Counted from the first letter of the stretch, positions 8,817 through 17,347 are shown. The stretch: 64,000 bases of DNA from Streptomyces sp. Ag109_O5-1 (GCF_003814875.1 NZ_RKQF01000001.1:4092001-4156000); one strand, 5' to 3'. Numbers and translations are program-made. The notes: generated from the sequence alone by a model not told the origin.

Positions 8817-9752
8817 ATGAGCGACACTTCCCCCTACGGCTTCGAGCTTGTGCGGCGTGGGTACGACCGCGCGCAGGTGGACGAACGCATCTCCAAGCTC
8901 GTCTCCGACCGTGACAGTGCTCTCGCCCGCATCACCGCTCTGGAAAAGCGCATCGAGGAGCTCCACCTCGAGACGCAGAACGCCCAGGCCGCCGTCACCG
9001 ACGCGGAGCCGTCGTACGCCGGTCTCGGCGCGCGTGTCGAGAAGATCCTCCGCCTCGCCGAGGAGGAGGCGAAGGACCTGCGCGAGGAGGCCCGTCGCGC
9101 GGCCGAGCAGCACCGCGAGCTCGCCGAGTCGGCGGCCCAGCAGGTGCGCAACGACGCAGAATCGTTCGCTGCGGAGCGCAAGGCCAAGGCCGAGGACGAG
9201 GGCGTCCGGATCGTCGAGAAGGCCAAGAGCGACGCGTCGCAGCTGCGCTCCGAGGCCCAGAAGGACGCGCAGTCGAAGCGCGAGGAGGCCGACGCTCTCT
9301 TCGAGGAGACCCGTGCGAAGGCCGCGCAGGCCGCCGCCGACTTCGAGACGAACCTCGCGAAGCGCCGCGAGCAGTCCGAGCGTGACCTGGCCTCCCGCCA
9401 GCAGAAGGCCGAGAAGCGCCTCGCGGAGATCGAGCACCGCGCGGAGCAGCTTCGCCTGGAGGCGGAGAAGCTGCGCACCGACGCGGAGCGCCGCGCCCGC
9501 CAGACCGTCGAGACGGCTCAGCGCCAGGCCGAGGACATCGTCGCCGACGCGAACGCCAAGGCCGACCGGATCCGCTCGGAATCCGAGCGGGAGCTGGCCG
9601 CGCTGACCAACCGCCGCGACAGCATCAACGCCCAGCTGACCAACGTCCGCGAGATGCTGGCCACGCTGACCGGTGCCGCGGTGGCTGCCGCCAGCTCGCC
9701 GGCGGAGGACGAGCCGATCTCCCGCGGGGTTCCGGCTCAGCAGTCCCGGTAA
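8817..9752 (+). CDS. filP: FilP, intermediate-filament-like coiled-coil protein
   Basis: A 311-residue coiled-coil protein. The N-terminus SPYGFELVRRGYDRAQVDERI resembles the membrane/curvature-targeting head of DivIVA proteins. The rest is continuous Ala/Glu/Arg-rich coiled coil to about residue 285, with a short Ser/Pro tail. FilP forms cytoskeletal networks near hyphal tips, gives rigidity and binds DivIVA and Scy; it was formerly annotated as a cellulose-binding protein. AGGAAA lies upstream of the ATG at suitable distance. It is preceded by scy and closed by a strong hairpin, so scy-filP is a self-contained cytoskeleton module. Confidence 0.93.
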   Translation: MSDTSPYGFELVRRGYDRAQVDERISKLVSDRDSALARITALEKRIEELHLETQNAQAAVTDAEPSYAGLGARVEKILRLAEEEAKDLREEARRAAEQHRELAESAAQQVRNDAESFAAERKAKAEDEGVRIVEKAKSDASQLRSEAQKDAQSKREEADALFEETRAKAAQAAADFETNLAKRREQSERDLASRQQKAEKRLAEIEHRAEQLRLEAEKLRTDAERRARQTVETAQRQAEDIVADANAKADRIRSESERELAALTNRRDSINAQLTNVREMLATLTGAAVAAASSPAEDEPISRGVPAQQSR

Positions 9753-9761
9753 GCAGTAGCG

Positions 9762-9806
9762 ACGACGAAGGCCCGCATTCCCTCCGGGAGTGCGGGCCTT
9801 CGTCGT
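9762..9806 (+). terminator. Terminator after filP
   Basis: A perfect 16-bp stem (ACGACGAAGGCCCGCA at 9762-9777 paired with 9791-9806) begins 9 bp after the filP stop and encloses a 13-nt loop. A partly similar motif (GCGGGCCTCCGTC) follows at about 9833-9845. Confidence 0.85.
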
Positions 9807-9914
9807 GGGATACGGGTGCGACGGAGGGGATGCGGGCCTCCGTCATCGGGTGCGGGTTAGTTGGTTTTCGGCGTGGTGGGGCTTCGGTGTCGGGTGCGGG
9901 CCGGTGGGGGCTGT

Positions 9915-9986
9915 CGCGCAGTTCCCCGCGCCCCTGAAGGCAGGGCGCTGCAGCCCGCGCCCCATAGGGGCGCGGGGAACTGCGCG
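9915..9986. repeat. Dispersed palindromic repeat family B, copy 1
   Basis: Two perfect 21-bp inverted arms (9915-9935 and 9966-9986, core GTTCCCCGCGCCCC) enclose a 30-nt loop, flanked on the left by a GGTGGGGGCTGTCG module. A second, partly degraded copy lies at 45544-45615. The rest of the 9753-10119 gap between filP and the ABC operon contains only this element, the filP terminator and the candidate -10 at 10108. I see no gene in it. Confidence 0.75.
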
Positions 9987-10119
9987 AGCAACCACGACGG
10001 AGCCGCACCCGGCTACGGTGCTCACCCCCCTCGGCGCTCCCCCACCCCCACCCACCCGGCAGCACGAACCGGCGCTCGCCCGAGTGGCAGCCCTCCAAAC
10101 CCGGTCATAGCGTGGCCGC

Positions 10120-11076
10120 ATGATCGAGCTGGAGGGACTGACCAAGCGGTACGGCGACAAGACGGCGGTCGACGATCTCACCTTCACCGTGCGGCCCGGC
10201 ATCGTGACCGGGTTCCTCGGGCCCAACGGGGCCGGGAAGTCCACGACCATGCGGATGATCCTCGGGCTCGACCACCCCACGGCCGGCCAGGTGCGGATCG
10301 ACGGCAAGCGGTACCAGCAGCTGAAGGACCCCCTGACGTACATCGGGGCGCTGCTCGACGCGAAGGCCATGCACGGTGGGCGGAGTGCCTTCAACCATCT
10401 GCTGTGTCTCGCGCAGAGCAACGGGATTCCGCGGCGGCGCGTGGGCGAGGTGCTGGACACCGTGGGGCTCTCGGCCGTGGCGCGGAAGAAGGCCAAGGGG
10501 TTCTCGCTGGGGATGGGGCAGCGGCTCGGGATCGCCGGGGCGCTGCTGGGTGATCCGCGGATCCTGATGTTCGACGAGCCGGTGAACGGGCTCGACCCGG
10601 AAGGGATCCACTGGATCCGGACCCTGATGAAATCGCTTGCCGCGCAGGGGCGGACCGTGTTCGTCTCGTCCCACCTGATGAGCGAGATGGCGCTGACCGC
10701 CGAGCACCTCGTCGTCATCGGACAGGGGCGGCTGCTCGCCGACACCTCCATGGCGGACTTCATCCGGGCGAACTCACGGTCGTACGTCCGGGTCCGCTCC
10801 CCCCAGCGCGAGCGGCTGCTCGACGTGCTGCACGGGGCCGGGATCACCGTCGTCGAGACGGGGACCGGGGCGCTGGAGGTGGAGGGCGGGAAGGCCGAAC
10901 CGATCGGGGAGCTGGCCGCGCAGAACGGGGTCGTGCTGCACGAGCTGAGCATCCAGCAGGCCTCGCTGGAGGAGGCGTTCATGCAACTGACGGCGGAGTC
11001 CGTGGAGTACCACGCGCATTCCGACTCGCCCCCGGTGCCGCAGGAGTGGGGCGCCGGCTGGGACAAGGGGGCTTGA
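10120..11076 (+). CDS. ABC-2 exporter, ATP-binding subunit (first copy)
   Basis: A 318-residue ATPase with Walker A GPNGAGKST (about residues 36-44), signature-like SLGMGQRLGIAGALL and Walker B ILMFDEPVNGLDPEG, then a ~90-residue C-terminal domain typical of DrrA/CcmA-type exporters. It pairs with the following permease; the stop and next ATG are separated by one base. Substrate unknown. A TAGCGT hexamer ends 6 nt before the ATG and no Shine-Dalgarno sequence is evident, so the transcript may be leaderless. It is strikingly similar to the protein encoded at 11975, pointing to tandem duplication. Confidence 0.93.
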   Translation: MIELEGLTKRYGDKTAVDDLTFTVRPGIVTGFLGPNGAGKSTTMRMILGLDHPTAGQVRIDGKRYQQLKDPLTYIGALLDAKAMHGGRSAFNHLLCLAQSNGIPRRRVGEVLDTVGLSAVARKKAKGFSLGMGQRLGIAGALLGDPRILMFDEPVNGLDPEGIHWIRTLMKSLAAQGRTVFVSSHLMSEMALTAEHLVVIGQGRLLADTSMADFIRANSRSYVRVRSPQRERLLDVLHGAGITVVETGTGALEVEGGKAEPIGELAAQNGVVLHELSIQQASLEEAFMQLTAESVEYHAHSDSPPVPQEWGAGWDKGA

Positions 11077-11077
11077 G

Positions 11078-11854
11078 ATGGCGGTCGTCGCGCAGGCCGT
11101 GCGATCCGAGTGGACCAAGATCCGGTCCGTCGCGTCCACGGTGTGGACGCTGTCCCTGTCCGTGGTGCTCACCGTGGCTCTCGGGACGCTGCTCTCCTGG
11201 CTGGCGAACCACCAGTTCGCGAACATGCCCGCGCGGGAGAGGCTCTCCTTCGACCCGACCAACATCAGCTTCGCCGGGATGACCCTCGGCCAGCTGGCGA
11301 TGATCGTGTTCGGGGTGCTGGTCGTGTCGAACGAGTACAGCACCGGGATGATCAGGACCTCGCTGGCCGCGGTGCCGCAGCGGGCCACCTTCCTGTTCAG
11401 CAAGATCGGGGTAGCGACGGGGCTCGCACTGGCCGTCGGCATGGTGACCAGCTTCACCGCCTTCTTCCTCGGGCAGGCGATGCTCGGCTCCCACCGGGCC
11501 CACCTGGGCGACACCGGGGTGCTGCGCGCGGTCATCGGCGGCGGGCTGTACATGACGCTCATCGCGATGTTCTCCATGGGCGTGGCCGCGATGCTGCGCT
11601 CGCCGATGCTGTCGATGGGCATCCTGATGCCGTTCTTCTTCCTGATCTCCAACATCCTCGGCAACGTCGACGCGACGAAGAAGATCGGCCGGTTCCTGCC
11701 CGACCAGGCGGGCGGCCACATCATGCAGGTGGTGCCGAGAGCCGGCGACGACGTCCCCTACGGGCCCTGGGGCGGGCTCGGGATCATGGGGCTGTGGGTG
11801 GTCGCCGCACTGGCCGGCGGGTACGTCCTGCTGAAGAAAAGGGACGCCCAATGA
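11078..11854 (+). CDS. ABC-2 exporter, permease subunit (first copy)
   Basis: A 258-residue membrane protein with about six hydrophobic segments. It starts with the VRSEWTKIRSVASTVWTL motif characteristic of actinobacterial ABC-2 permeases of this class. It should form the transmembrane half of the exporter with the preceding ATPase, with which it is translationally coupled. The C-terminus ends in LLKKRDAQ. The homologue encoded at 13216 shares this architecture. Substrate not deducible. Confidence 0.9.
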   Translation: MAVVAQAVRSEWTKIRSVASTVWTLSLSVVLTVALGTLLSWLANHQFANMPARERLSFDPTNISFAGMTLGQLAMIVFGVLVVSNEYSTGMIRTSLAAVPQRATFLFSKIGVATGLALAVGMVTSFTAFFLGQAMLGSHRAHLGDTGVLRAVIGGGLYMTLIAMFSMGVAAMLRSPMLSMGILMPFFFLISNILGNVDATKKIGRFLPDQAGGHIMQVVPRAGDDVPYGPWGGLGIMGLWVVAALAGGYVLLKKRDAQ

Positions 11855-11974
11855 CTTGATCGGTACCGACCGTCTTTGCCAGCTCTTGATGGGAACCGTC
11901 AGCGCCCGGATATCCTCCTAACCCTTACGGGGGCGTCTGCCCTGCTGTCCTGATCCTTTCGATGGGTGCGGAGC

Positions 11975-13219
11975 ATGATCGAGGCTGTCGGCCTGACCAA
12001 GCGCTACGGCGACAAGACCGCCGTGTACAACCTTTCCTTCCAGGTGCGTCCCGGGGCCGTCACCGGCTTCCTCGGGCCCAACGGCTCGGGCAAGTCGACG
12101 ACCATGCGGATGATCCTGGGTCTGGACAACCCCACCGCCGGCTCGGTCACCATCGGCGGCTATCCGTACCGCAAGCTGCCCAACGCCGCCCGCCAAGTCG
12201 GCGCGCTGCTCGACGCCAAGGCGGTGCACGGCGGCCGCAGCGCCCGCAACCACCTGCTCAGCCTGGCCCAGCTGTCCGCCATCCCGGCCCGACGGGTGGA
12301 CGAGGTGCTCGGGGTCGTGGGGCTGCAGGACGTGGCCGGCAAGCGCTCCAAGGGCTTCTCGCTCGGCATGGGCCAGCGCCTCGGCATCGCCGCCGCGCTC
12401 CTCGGCGACCCCCAGGTGCTGCTCTTCGACGAGCCGGTCAACGGCCTCGACCCCGAGGGCATCCTCTGGGTGCGCAACCTGATGAAGTCGCTCGCGGCCG
12501 AGGGCCGTACCGTCTTCGTCTCCTCCCATCTGATGAGCGAGATGGCGTTGACCGCCGACCACCTCATCGTCATCGGGCGGGGCCAGCTGCTCTCCGACAT
12601 GAGTGTGACGGACTTCATCTCGGCCAACTCCGCCGACTTCGCGAGAGTCCGCACCCCGGACACCGAGCCCCAGCAGCGCGAGAAGCTCAGCTCGGCGCTG
12701 ACCGAGGCGGGCGGCCATGTGCTGCCCGAGCAGGACGGCGCGCTGCGGGTGACCGGCCTGCCGCTGCCGCGGATCAGCGACCTCGCGCACGAGGCGGACG
12801 TACGGCTGTGGGAGCTGTCGCCGCACCAGGCCTCCCTCGAAGAGGCGTACATGCGGATGACGCAGGGCGCCGTGGACTACCGGTCCACCACCGACCAGAA
12901 GGCCGGGCTCCAGCAGCCGCTGCCGCCCGGGGCGCAGCCGCCGATGCCGGTGCCCGGACAGGGCCAGCCGGGCTGGTACGCCCCGCCGCCACCCCAGCAG
13001 GGCGGCGCCCCGTTCGCGAACCCGTACGGGGCACAGGGGGCGCCCGCGAGGCCGTACGGCGCTCCGCAGGGGCCGTACAACCCCTACGCGGCCCCGGCGC
13101 CCGCGCCCGCCCCGGCGCCCGCTGCCGAATCGTCACAGCCGGCCTCCGCGCCCGCCGCCGCCCCTGCCGCGCCCGCCTCCGCCCCCGCCGACCTGACCAA
13201 GCCCGAGGACGCCCGATGA
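11975..13219 (+). CDS. ABC-2 exporter, ATP-binding subunit with Pro/Ala-rich tail (second copy)
   Basis: A 414-residue ATPase. The first ~305 residues closely parallel the protein at 10120 (GPNGSGKST, SLGMGQRLGIAAALL, LLFDEPVNGLDPEG). The last ~105 residues are a low-complexity Pro/Gln/Ala/Tyr-rich extension absent from the first copy. I chose the ATG at 11975 by alignment with the paralogue's MIE start; a GTG three codons upstream is possible. It overlaps the permease gene by 4 bp (ATGA). The tail might mediate protein contacts, but this is inference. Confidence 0.9.
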   Translation: MIEAVGLTKRYGDKTAVYNLSFQVRPGAVTGFLGPNGSGKSTTMRMILGLDNPTAGSVTIGGYPYRKLPNAARQVGALLDAKAVHGGRSARNHLLSLAQLSAIPARRVDEVLGVVGLQDVAGKRSKGFSLGMGQRLGIAAALLGDPQVLLFDEPVNGLDPEGILWVRNLMKSLAAEGRTVFVSSHLMSEMALTADHLIVIGRGQLLSDMSVTDFISANSADFARVRTPDTEPQQREKLSSALTEAGGHVLPEQDGALRVTGLPLPRISDLAHEADVRLWELSPHQASLEEAYMRMTQGAVDYRSTTDQKAGLQQPLPPGAQPPMPVPGQGQPGWYAPPPPQQGGAPFANPYGAQGAPARPYGAPQGPYNPYAAPAPAPAPAPAAESSQPASAPAAAPAAPASAPADLTKPEDAR

Positions 13220-14094
13220 GCACCCACCAGCCCCCGATGCCGCAGGCACCCCAGGCCGCGCCCGACTGGCAGGCGGCGCCCGGCGGTCCGTACCCCGGTT
13301 ACACCTCGCCGATCCCGGTGGTGCGCACGAACCTCAGGCACGCGATCACCTCCGAGTGGACGAAGATCCGGTCAGTGCGCTCGACGATGTGGACGCTCGG
13401 CGTGTTCGTGCTGCTCGTCGTCGGCATCGGCCTGCTCGCCGCCGCGGTGGTCAGCGGCTCCTCCTCCGAGGACCTCGGCGGCCAGAACGCCCTGTCCCTG
13501 GGCTTCTTCGGACTGCTGCTCGGCTGCATCTGCATCATCACGCTGGGCGTGCTGACCACGGCCTCCGAGTACGGCACCGGCATGATCCGTACCACGATGG
13601 TGGCCTGCCCGTCCCGGGTGCGGGTGCTCGCCGCGAAGTCGATCGTCTTCTTCGCGGTCGCCTTCGTGATCACGCTCGCGACCAGCTCGTTCGTCGCCAT
13701 GACCCAGGTGTCGATGCTGGGCCACAGCGCCCGGACGCCCACCGGCGGGGAATGGCTGAAGGCGACCGTCGGCGTCAGCCTCTACATCGCGCTGCTCGGG
13801 CTGCTCTCCCTGCTCGTCGGTTCCGTCATCCGGCACTCGGCGGGCGCCATCACCATCATGATCGGCGCGGTGCTCGCCCCGCTGGTGATCGCGCTGTTCA
13901 TGTTCTCCTCGCAGCTGGAGAAGGTGCGCACGGCCCTGTTCGAGTACTCGATCCCGAACCAGATGAGCATCTTCTACTCCAACTCGCTCGGCGACGGCGG
14001 CCCTTCGGGCTGGGACCCGCTGTGGATCGTCCTGGGTGTGACGGCCGTCGCGTTCGCGGGCGCCTGCGCGCTGCTGGAGAAGCGGGACGTGTAG
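13216..14094 (+). CDS. ABC-2 exporter, permease subunit (second copy)
   Basis: A 292-residue permease. A ~35-residue Pro/Gln/Ala-rich hydrophilic N-terminus (MSTHQPPMPQAPQAAPDW) precedes the conserved AITSEWTKIRSVRSTMWTL motif and six hydrophobic segments. The start ATG overlaps the ATPase stop (ATGA), so the pair is translationally coupled. It is paralogous to the permease at 11078. The proline-rich head mirrors the tail of its partner ATPase; both are missing in the first copy. Substrate unknown. Confidence 0.9.
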   Translation: MSTHQPPMPQAPQAAPDWQAAPGGPYPGYTSPIPVVRTNLRHAITSEWTKIRSVRSTMWTLGVFVLLVVGIGLLAAAVVSGSSSEDLGGQNALSLGFFGLLLGCICIITLGVLTTASEYGTGMIRTTMVACPSRVRVLAAKSIVFFAVAFVITLATSSFVAMTQVSMLGHSARTPTGGEWLKATVGVSLYIALLGLLSLLVGSVIRHSAGAITIMIGAVLAPLVIALFMFSSQLEKVRTALFEYSIPNQMSIFYSNSLGDGGPSGWDPLWIVLGVTAVAFAGACALLEKRDV

Positions 14095-14113
14095 CCGTAC
14101 GGCTCGTACGGCT
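14093..14113. terminator. Inverted repeat after second ABC operon
   Basis: An 8-bp perfect stem, AGCCGTAC / GTACGGCT with a 5-nt loop, overlaps the stop codon of the permease gene. It lies about 20 bp from the stop of the opposing gene, so it could serve as a bidirectional terminator. Confidence 0.5.
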
Positions 14114-14133
14114 CCCGGACAGCCGTACTGCTC

Positions 14134-14475
14134 TCAGAACTTCGGCGCGTTACGGGACCGCTGCACCCGCGTGGTGCGGCGGTCCTTCGCGTTCCAGCAG
14201 GCCTTGTGCCAGTGCCGGCGCTCGTCGACGCCCGAGTGCTCGGGCCAGGCCACCACATGCGGGACACCGGAGGCGATCACCTGGTCGCAGCCCGGGCAGC
14301 GGTACGTCTTGCCGACCGCGCTGGCGCCGGCCACATGCCGTACGCTCCACTCCTCGCCCTGCCAGCTCTCCGTGGACTGCCAGCCGCCGTAGCGATCCGC
14401 GCGGTCGTCCTCGGCGCTCCGGCCGGAGGAGGCCGCCGGGTTCGGGCCCTTGGGTCGGTTGCGACGCGGGGACAC
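14134..14475 (-). CDS. Small zinc-type protein, often annotated ATP/GTP-binding
   Basis: A 113-residue soluble protein conserved in streptomycetes. The N-terminus is basic and disordered (MSPRRNRPKGPNPAASS). A CPGC pair (about residues 60-63), then HVVAWPEH and HWHKACW, look like a Cys/His metal-binding unit. The sequence GASAVGKT at about residues 50-57 formally matches a Walker A pattern and is probably why relatives carry the ATP/GTP-binding label. There is no Walker B and the fold is too small, so I doubt nucleotide binding. Convergent with the ABC operon. Function unknown. Confidence 0.8.
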   Translation of the reverse strand: MSPRRNRPKGPNPAASSGRSAEDDRADRYGGWQSTESWQGEEWSVRHVAGASAVGKTYRCPGCDQVIASGVPHVVAWPEHSGVDERRHWHKACWNAKDRRTTRVQRSRNAPKF

Positions 14476-14697
14476 GGGACACCTCTCGGGGCTATACAGG
14501 AAGCACGGGCTGTGACCAGCCTACGACGCGCGTACGGGGGTACGCGTAGGGCACCAACCCGCACAAGTCCCCCTGCAGGGCGACCCATTCTCCAGACAAT
14601 CCGCAAATCTCTTCGCCAGGCCGTGTCCTCGGCACGTGTCAGACGGTTATGCCGCGTGGGGGAGCTCCGGGTAGGAGCCAGGAAAGCAGGAAATGCG

Positions 14698-15726
14698 ATG
14701 CACGTTGGAAGTTTTGTGCTGGCCGCCCAGTTCCCGGGCCAGGGCCAGGGGGAGGCCCTGCACCGGGCGGTGCGCACAGCGGAAGTGGCCGAGGAGGCCG
14801 GTCTGGACGCGGTCTGGCTGGCCGAGCACCACTTCGTGCCGTACGGCACGTGCCCGTCCGCGGTCACCCTGGCGGCGCTGCTGCTGGGCCGCACCAGCCG
14901 CCTCAGGGTCGGTACGGCGGTGAGCGTACTGCCCACGGTCCACCCGGTGGCGCTCGGCGAACAGGCCGCGCTGCTGCATGTGACCAGCGGCGGCCGCTTC
15001 ACGCTCGGCGTGGGGCGGGGCGGGCCGTGGGTGGATCTGGAGGTGTTCGGGGCCGGACTGGAGGCATACGAACGGGGCTTCCCGGAATCACTCGATCTGC
15101 TGGTCCGCTGGCTGCGCGAACCGCGCGTGTCGGCCAGGGGTCCGCGCTTCTCGTTCCGTGAAGTGCCGGTCGTACCGCGCCCGTCGGAGGCGCTGACCGA
15201 GGTGCCGGGACCGGAGGTCGTGGTCGCGTGCACCTCACCGGCGAGCGTCCGGCTGGCCGCCGAGCGAGGGCTGCCGATGCTGCTCGGCATGCATGTCGGG
15301 GACGAGGAGAAGGCCGAGATGGTCGCCCTGTGGCGACAGCACGCGCGGGCGGCCGGGCGGCCCACGGAGGAGATCACGGGCGCCGCCCATGTCTCGGCCG
15401 GGGTCTGCCAGATCGCCGACCGGCGCACCGACGCCGTGGAGACCCTGACGAAGGCGATGCCCGGCTGGCTGAAGCAGGGGCTGGAGGCCCATGTGACGGT
15501 GGACGGCCGGATCCGCTCGATGCGCGACCCGCTCGCGTACACGGAACTGCTCTGCGGACTGCACCCGGTGGGTACCCCGCGGCTGTGTGTCGACCGGCTC
15601 GCCGCGACCTCCGAGCGGACCGGTATCTCCCGTTTCGCCCTGTTGACCGAGGGATCCGGAGACCTTGCGGCCACGGAGGAGAACGTACGACGGCTGGGTG
15701 CCGAGGTACTGCCGCACCTCCGGTGA
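14698..15726 (+). CDS. LLM-class flavin-dependent oxidoreductase
   Basis: A 342-residue luciferase-like TIM-barrel protein. It shows the alkanal-monooxygenase-type start HVGSFVLAAQFPGQG, the AEEAGLDAVWLAEHHF motif and the barrel segments RLRVGTAVSVLPTVHPV and GRFTLGVGRGGPW. Members use FMN or coenzyme F420. Actinobacteria often use F420 and I cannot distinguish them here. AGGAAA lies about 9 nt before the ATG at 14698. It stands alone, divergent from the small zinc-type protein gene and tail-to-tail with the SCO5389-family gene. The substrate is unknown. Confidence 0.88.
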   Translation: MHVGSFVLAAQFPGQGQGEALHRAVRTAEVAEEAGLDAVWLAEHHFVPYGTCPSAVTLAALLLGRTSRLRVGTAVSVLPTVHPVALGEQAALLHVTSGGRFTLGVGRGGPWVDLEVFGAGLEAYERGFPESLDLLVRWLREPRVSARGPRFSFREVPVVPRPSEALTEVPGPEVVVACTSPASVRLAAERGLPMLLGMHVGDEEKAEMVALWRQHARAAGRPTEEITGAAHVSAGVCQIADRRTDAVETLTKAMPGWLKQGLEAHVTVDGRIRSMRDPLAYTELLCGLHPVGTPRLCVDRLAATSERTGISRFALLTEGSGDLAATEENVRRLGAEVLPHLR

Positions 15727-15830
15727 CCTCACACCTCCGCGGGGAGCTTGCCGCCCCAGTGACTGTGCACCTCCCGCGTGTGGAGCGGCAAGCAAGCGGC
15801 TCACTGCGTCAGCAGTACCGGAGCTCCGCG

Positions 15831-16223
15831 TCAGCAGTCCCGGAGCTCCGGGGACTGGTTCAGCAGCTGACTGCGCACCGAGGTGAAGCGGGCCAGCGTC
15901 TCGTCGACCGAGACGTCCAGCGGGAACACCGCAACCCGGTGGCAGTTCTGGAAGGCAAGCCGCACACCGAAGTGCCGCTGCAGGGCGCCGCGTATGGCGT
16001 CACTCGCGAGCGCACGCAGCAGCTGACCGCGTGCCTGCTCGTCCGGCGGGGGCGTCTGGTTGTCGGCGAAGTCTCCGCCGTCCACCTTCAGCTGGGCCAC
16101 CAGGGAGCTGATCATCTCCCATGCGTAGGGCAGGGAGGTCCGGACGCAGTCGACGAATTCTGCTTCGTCGACCTCGCCTCGCTCGGCCTGTTCGAGTAGG
16201 GCCGGTGAGACGTCGAGCGACAT
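15831..16223 (-). CDS. SCO5389-family conserved protein
   Basis: A 130-residue acidic soluble protein without signal peptide or membrane span, recognisable as the Streptomyces SCO5389 family (MSLDVSPALLEQAERGEVDEAEFVDCVR). I chose the ATG at 16223, which has GAGGAG upstream; an in-frame start 38 codons earlier has neither a ribosome site nor conserved sequence. Mostly alpha-helical in appearance; no catalytic motif seen. It is divergent from nucS, a pairing I recall as conserved in the genus, but a link to mismatch repair is only inference. Confidence 0.85.
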   Translation of the reverse strand: MSLDVSPALLEQAERGEVDEAEFVDCVRTSLPYAWEMISSLVAQLKVDGGDFADNQTPPPDEQARGQLLRALASDAIRGALQRHFGVRLAFQNCHRVAVFPLDVSVDETLARFTSVRSQLLNQSPELRDC

Positions 16224-16566
16224 GGGTACTCCTCTCGCACCCCCGAACAGCAGGGGTTGGCGGACAGATAAGGGAGTTCGCGATACCGAACACTCTGAGT
16301 ACACACTTCGCGACCTCCCGTTTACTACGGTAGGCAACGGACGGTGACCCCACCAGGAGATTGCGTATATGCGCCGGTCCCTTTAGGCACACAATCGGCC
16401 AGTGTTGAACAGGGGTGTCCGGGAGACCCGCCAGAACCGGTCGCGGGGGCCGGGTAGCCGCGGGGTGATCAAGAAGTGTGGCCCGCAGGGCCTCGTTCGC
16501 GGGTGGTGGCGGGAGACAGGTGGGCGAATCGCGTGCAGGGCGGGGCGTCGAGTAGCGTTGCCGACC

Positions 16567-17238
16567 ATGCGTCTCGTCATCGCCCGGTGCTCCGTCGACT
16601 ACGCCGGCCGGCTCACCGCCCACCTTCCCTCCGCTCCCCGTCTGATCCTGGTCAAGGCGGACGGCAGCGTCTCCATCCACGCGGACGACCGGGCCTACAA
16701 GCCCCTCAACTGGATGTCGCCGCCGTGCACCCTCAAGGAGGGGGCCGGTGACGAGGAAGGCGTCTGGACCGTCATCAACAAGGCGGGCGAGAAGCTCATC
16801 ATCACGATGGAGGAGATCCTCCACGACTCCTCGCACGAGCTGGGCGTCGACCCCGGCCTGATCAAGGACGGCGTGGAAGCGCATCTGCAGGAGCTGCTGG
16901 CCGACCGCATCGAGACCCTCGGCGACGGCTACACCCTCATCCGCCGCGAGTACATGACGGCGATCGGCCCGGTGGACATCCTCTGCCGCGACGCGGACGG
17001 CCAGACCGTCGCGGTCGAGATCAAGCGCCGGGGCGAGATCGACGGCGTGGAACAGCTCACCCGCTACCTGGAGTTGCTGAACCGCGACCCCCATCTGGCG
17101 CCGGTCCGCGGCATCTTCGCGGCCCAGGAGATCAAGCCGCAGGCTCGCGTCCTCGCCACGGACCGGGGCATCGGCTGCACGGTGCTGGACTACGACGCGC
17201 TGCGGGGCGTCGAGGACGACAAACTGCGGTTGTTCTGA
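16567..17238 (+). CDS. nucS: Mismatch-specific endonuclease NucS (EndoMS)
   Basis: A 223-residue enzyme that cleaves both strands at mismatches and replaces MutS/MutL in most actinobacteria. The N-terminal DNA-binding domain (MRLVIARCSVDYAGRL) is followed by the RecB-like nuclease core with GPVDILCRD and VAVEIKRRGEIDGVEQLTRYL, containing the D-ExK catalytic set. The C-terminus ends in LRLF; in the Corynebacterium enzyme the extreme C-terminus contacts the beta sliding clamp. Length and start match the family. No Shine-Dalgarno sequence is seen, and TAGCGT at 16553-16558 ends 8 nt before the ATG, so the mRNA may be leaderless. The 343-bp gap to the divergent SCO5389-family gene shows no other gene. 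Confidence 0.95.
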   Translation: MRLVIARCSVDYAGRLTAHLPSAPRLILVKADGSVSIHADDRAYKPLNWMSPPCTLKEGAGDEEGVWTVINKAGEKLIITMEEILHDSSHELGVDPGLIKDGVEAHLQELLADRIETLGDGYTLIRREYMTAIGPVDILCRDADGQTVAVEIKRRGEIDGVEQLTRYLELLNRDPHLAPVRGIFAAQEIKPQARVLATDRGIGCTVLDYDALRGVEDDKLRLF

Positions 17239-17347
17239 CCGCCGGTGGCCGGCGCGGCCACCGGCAGCCGGGGAAGCCGGTTGAGCGGTGCCGAGCAGGT
17301 GCCGGTGACCACGACGCCTCCCACCGGGCGGGAGGCGGACAAAACGG

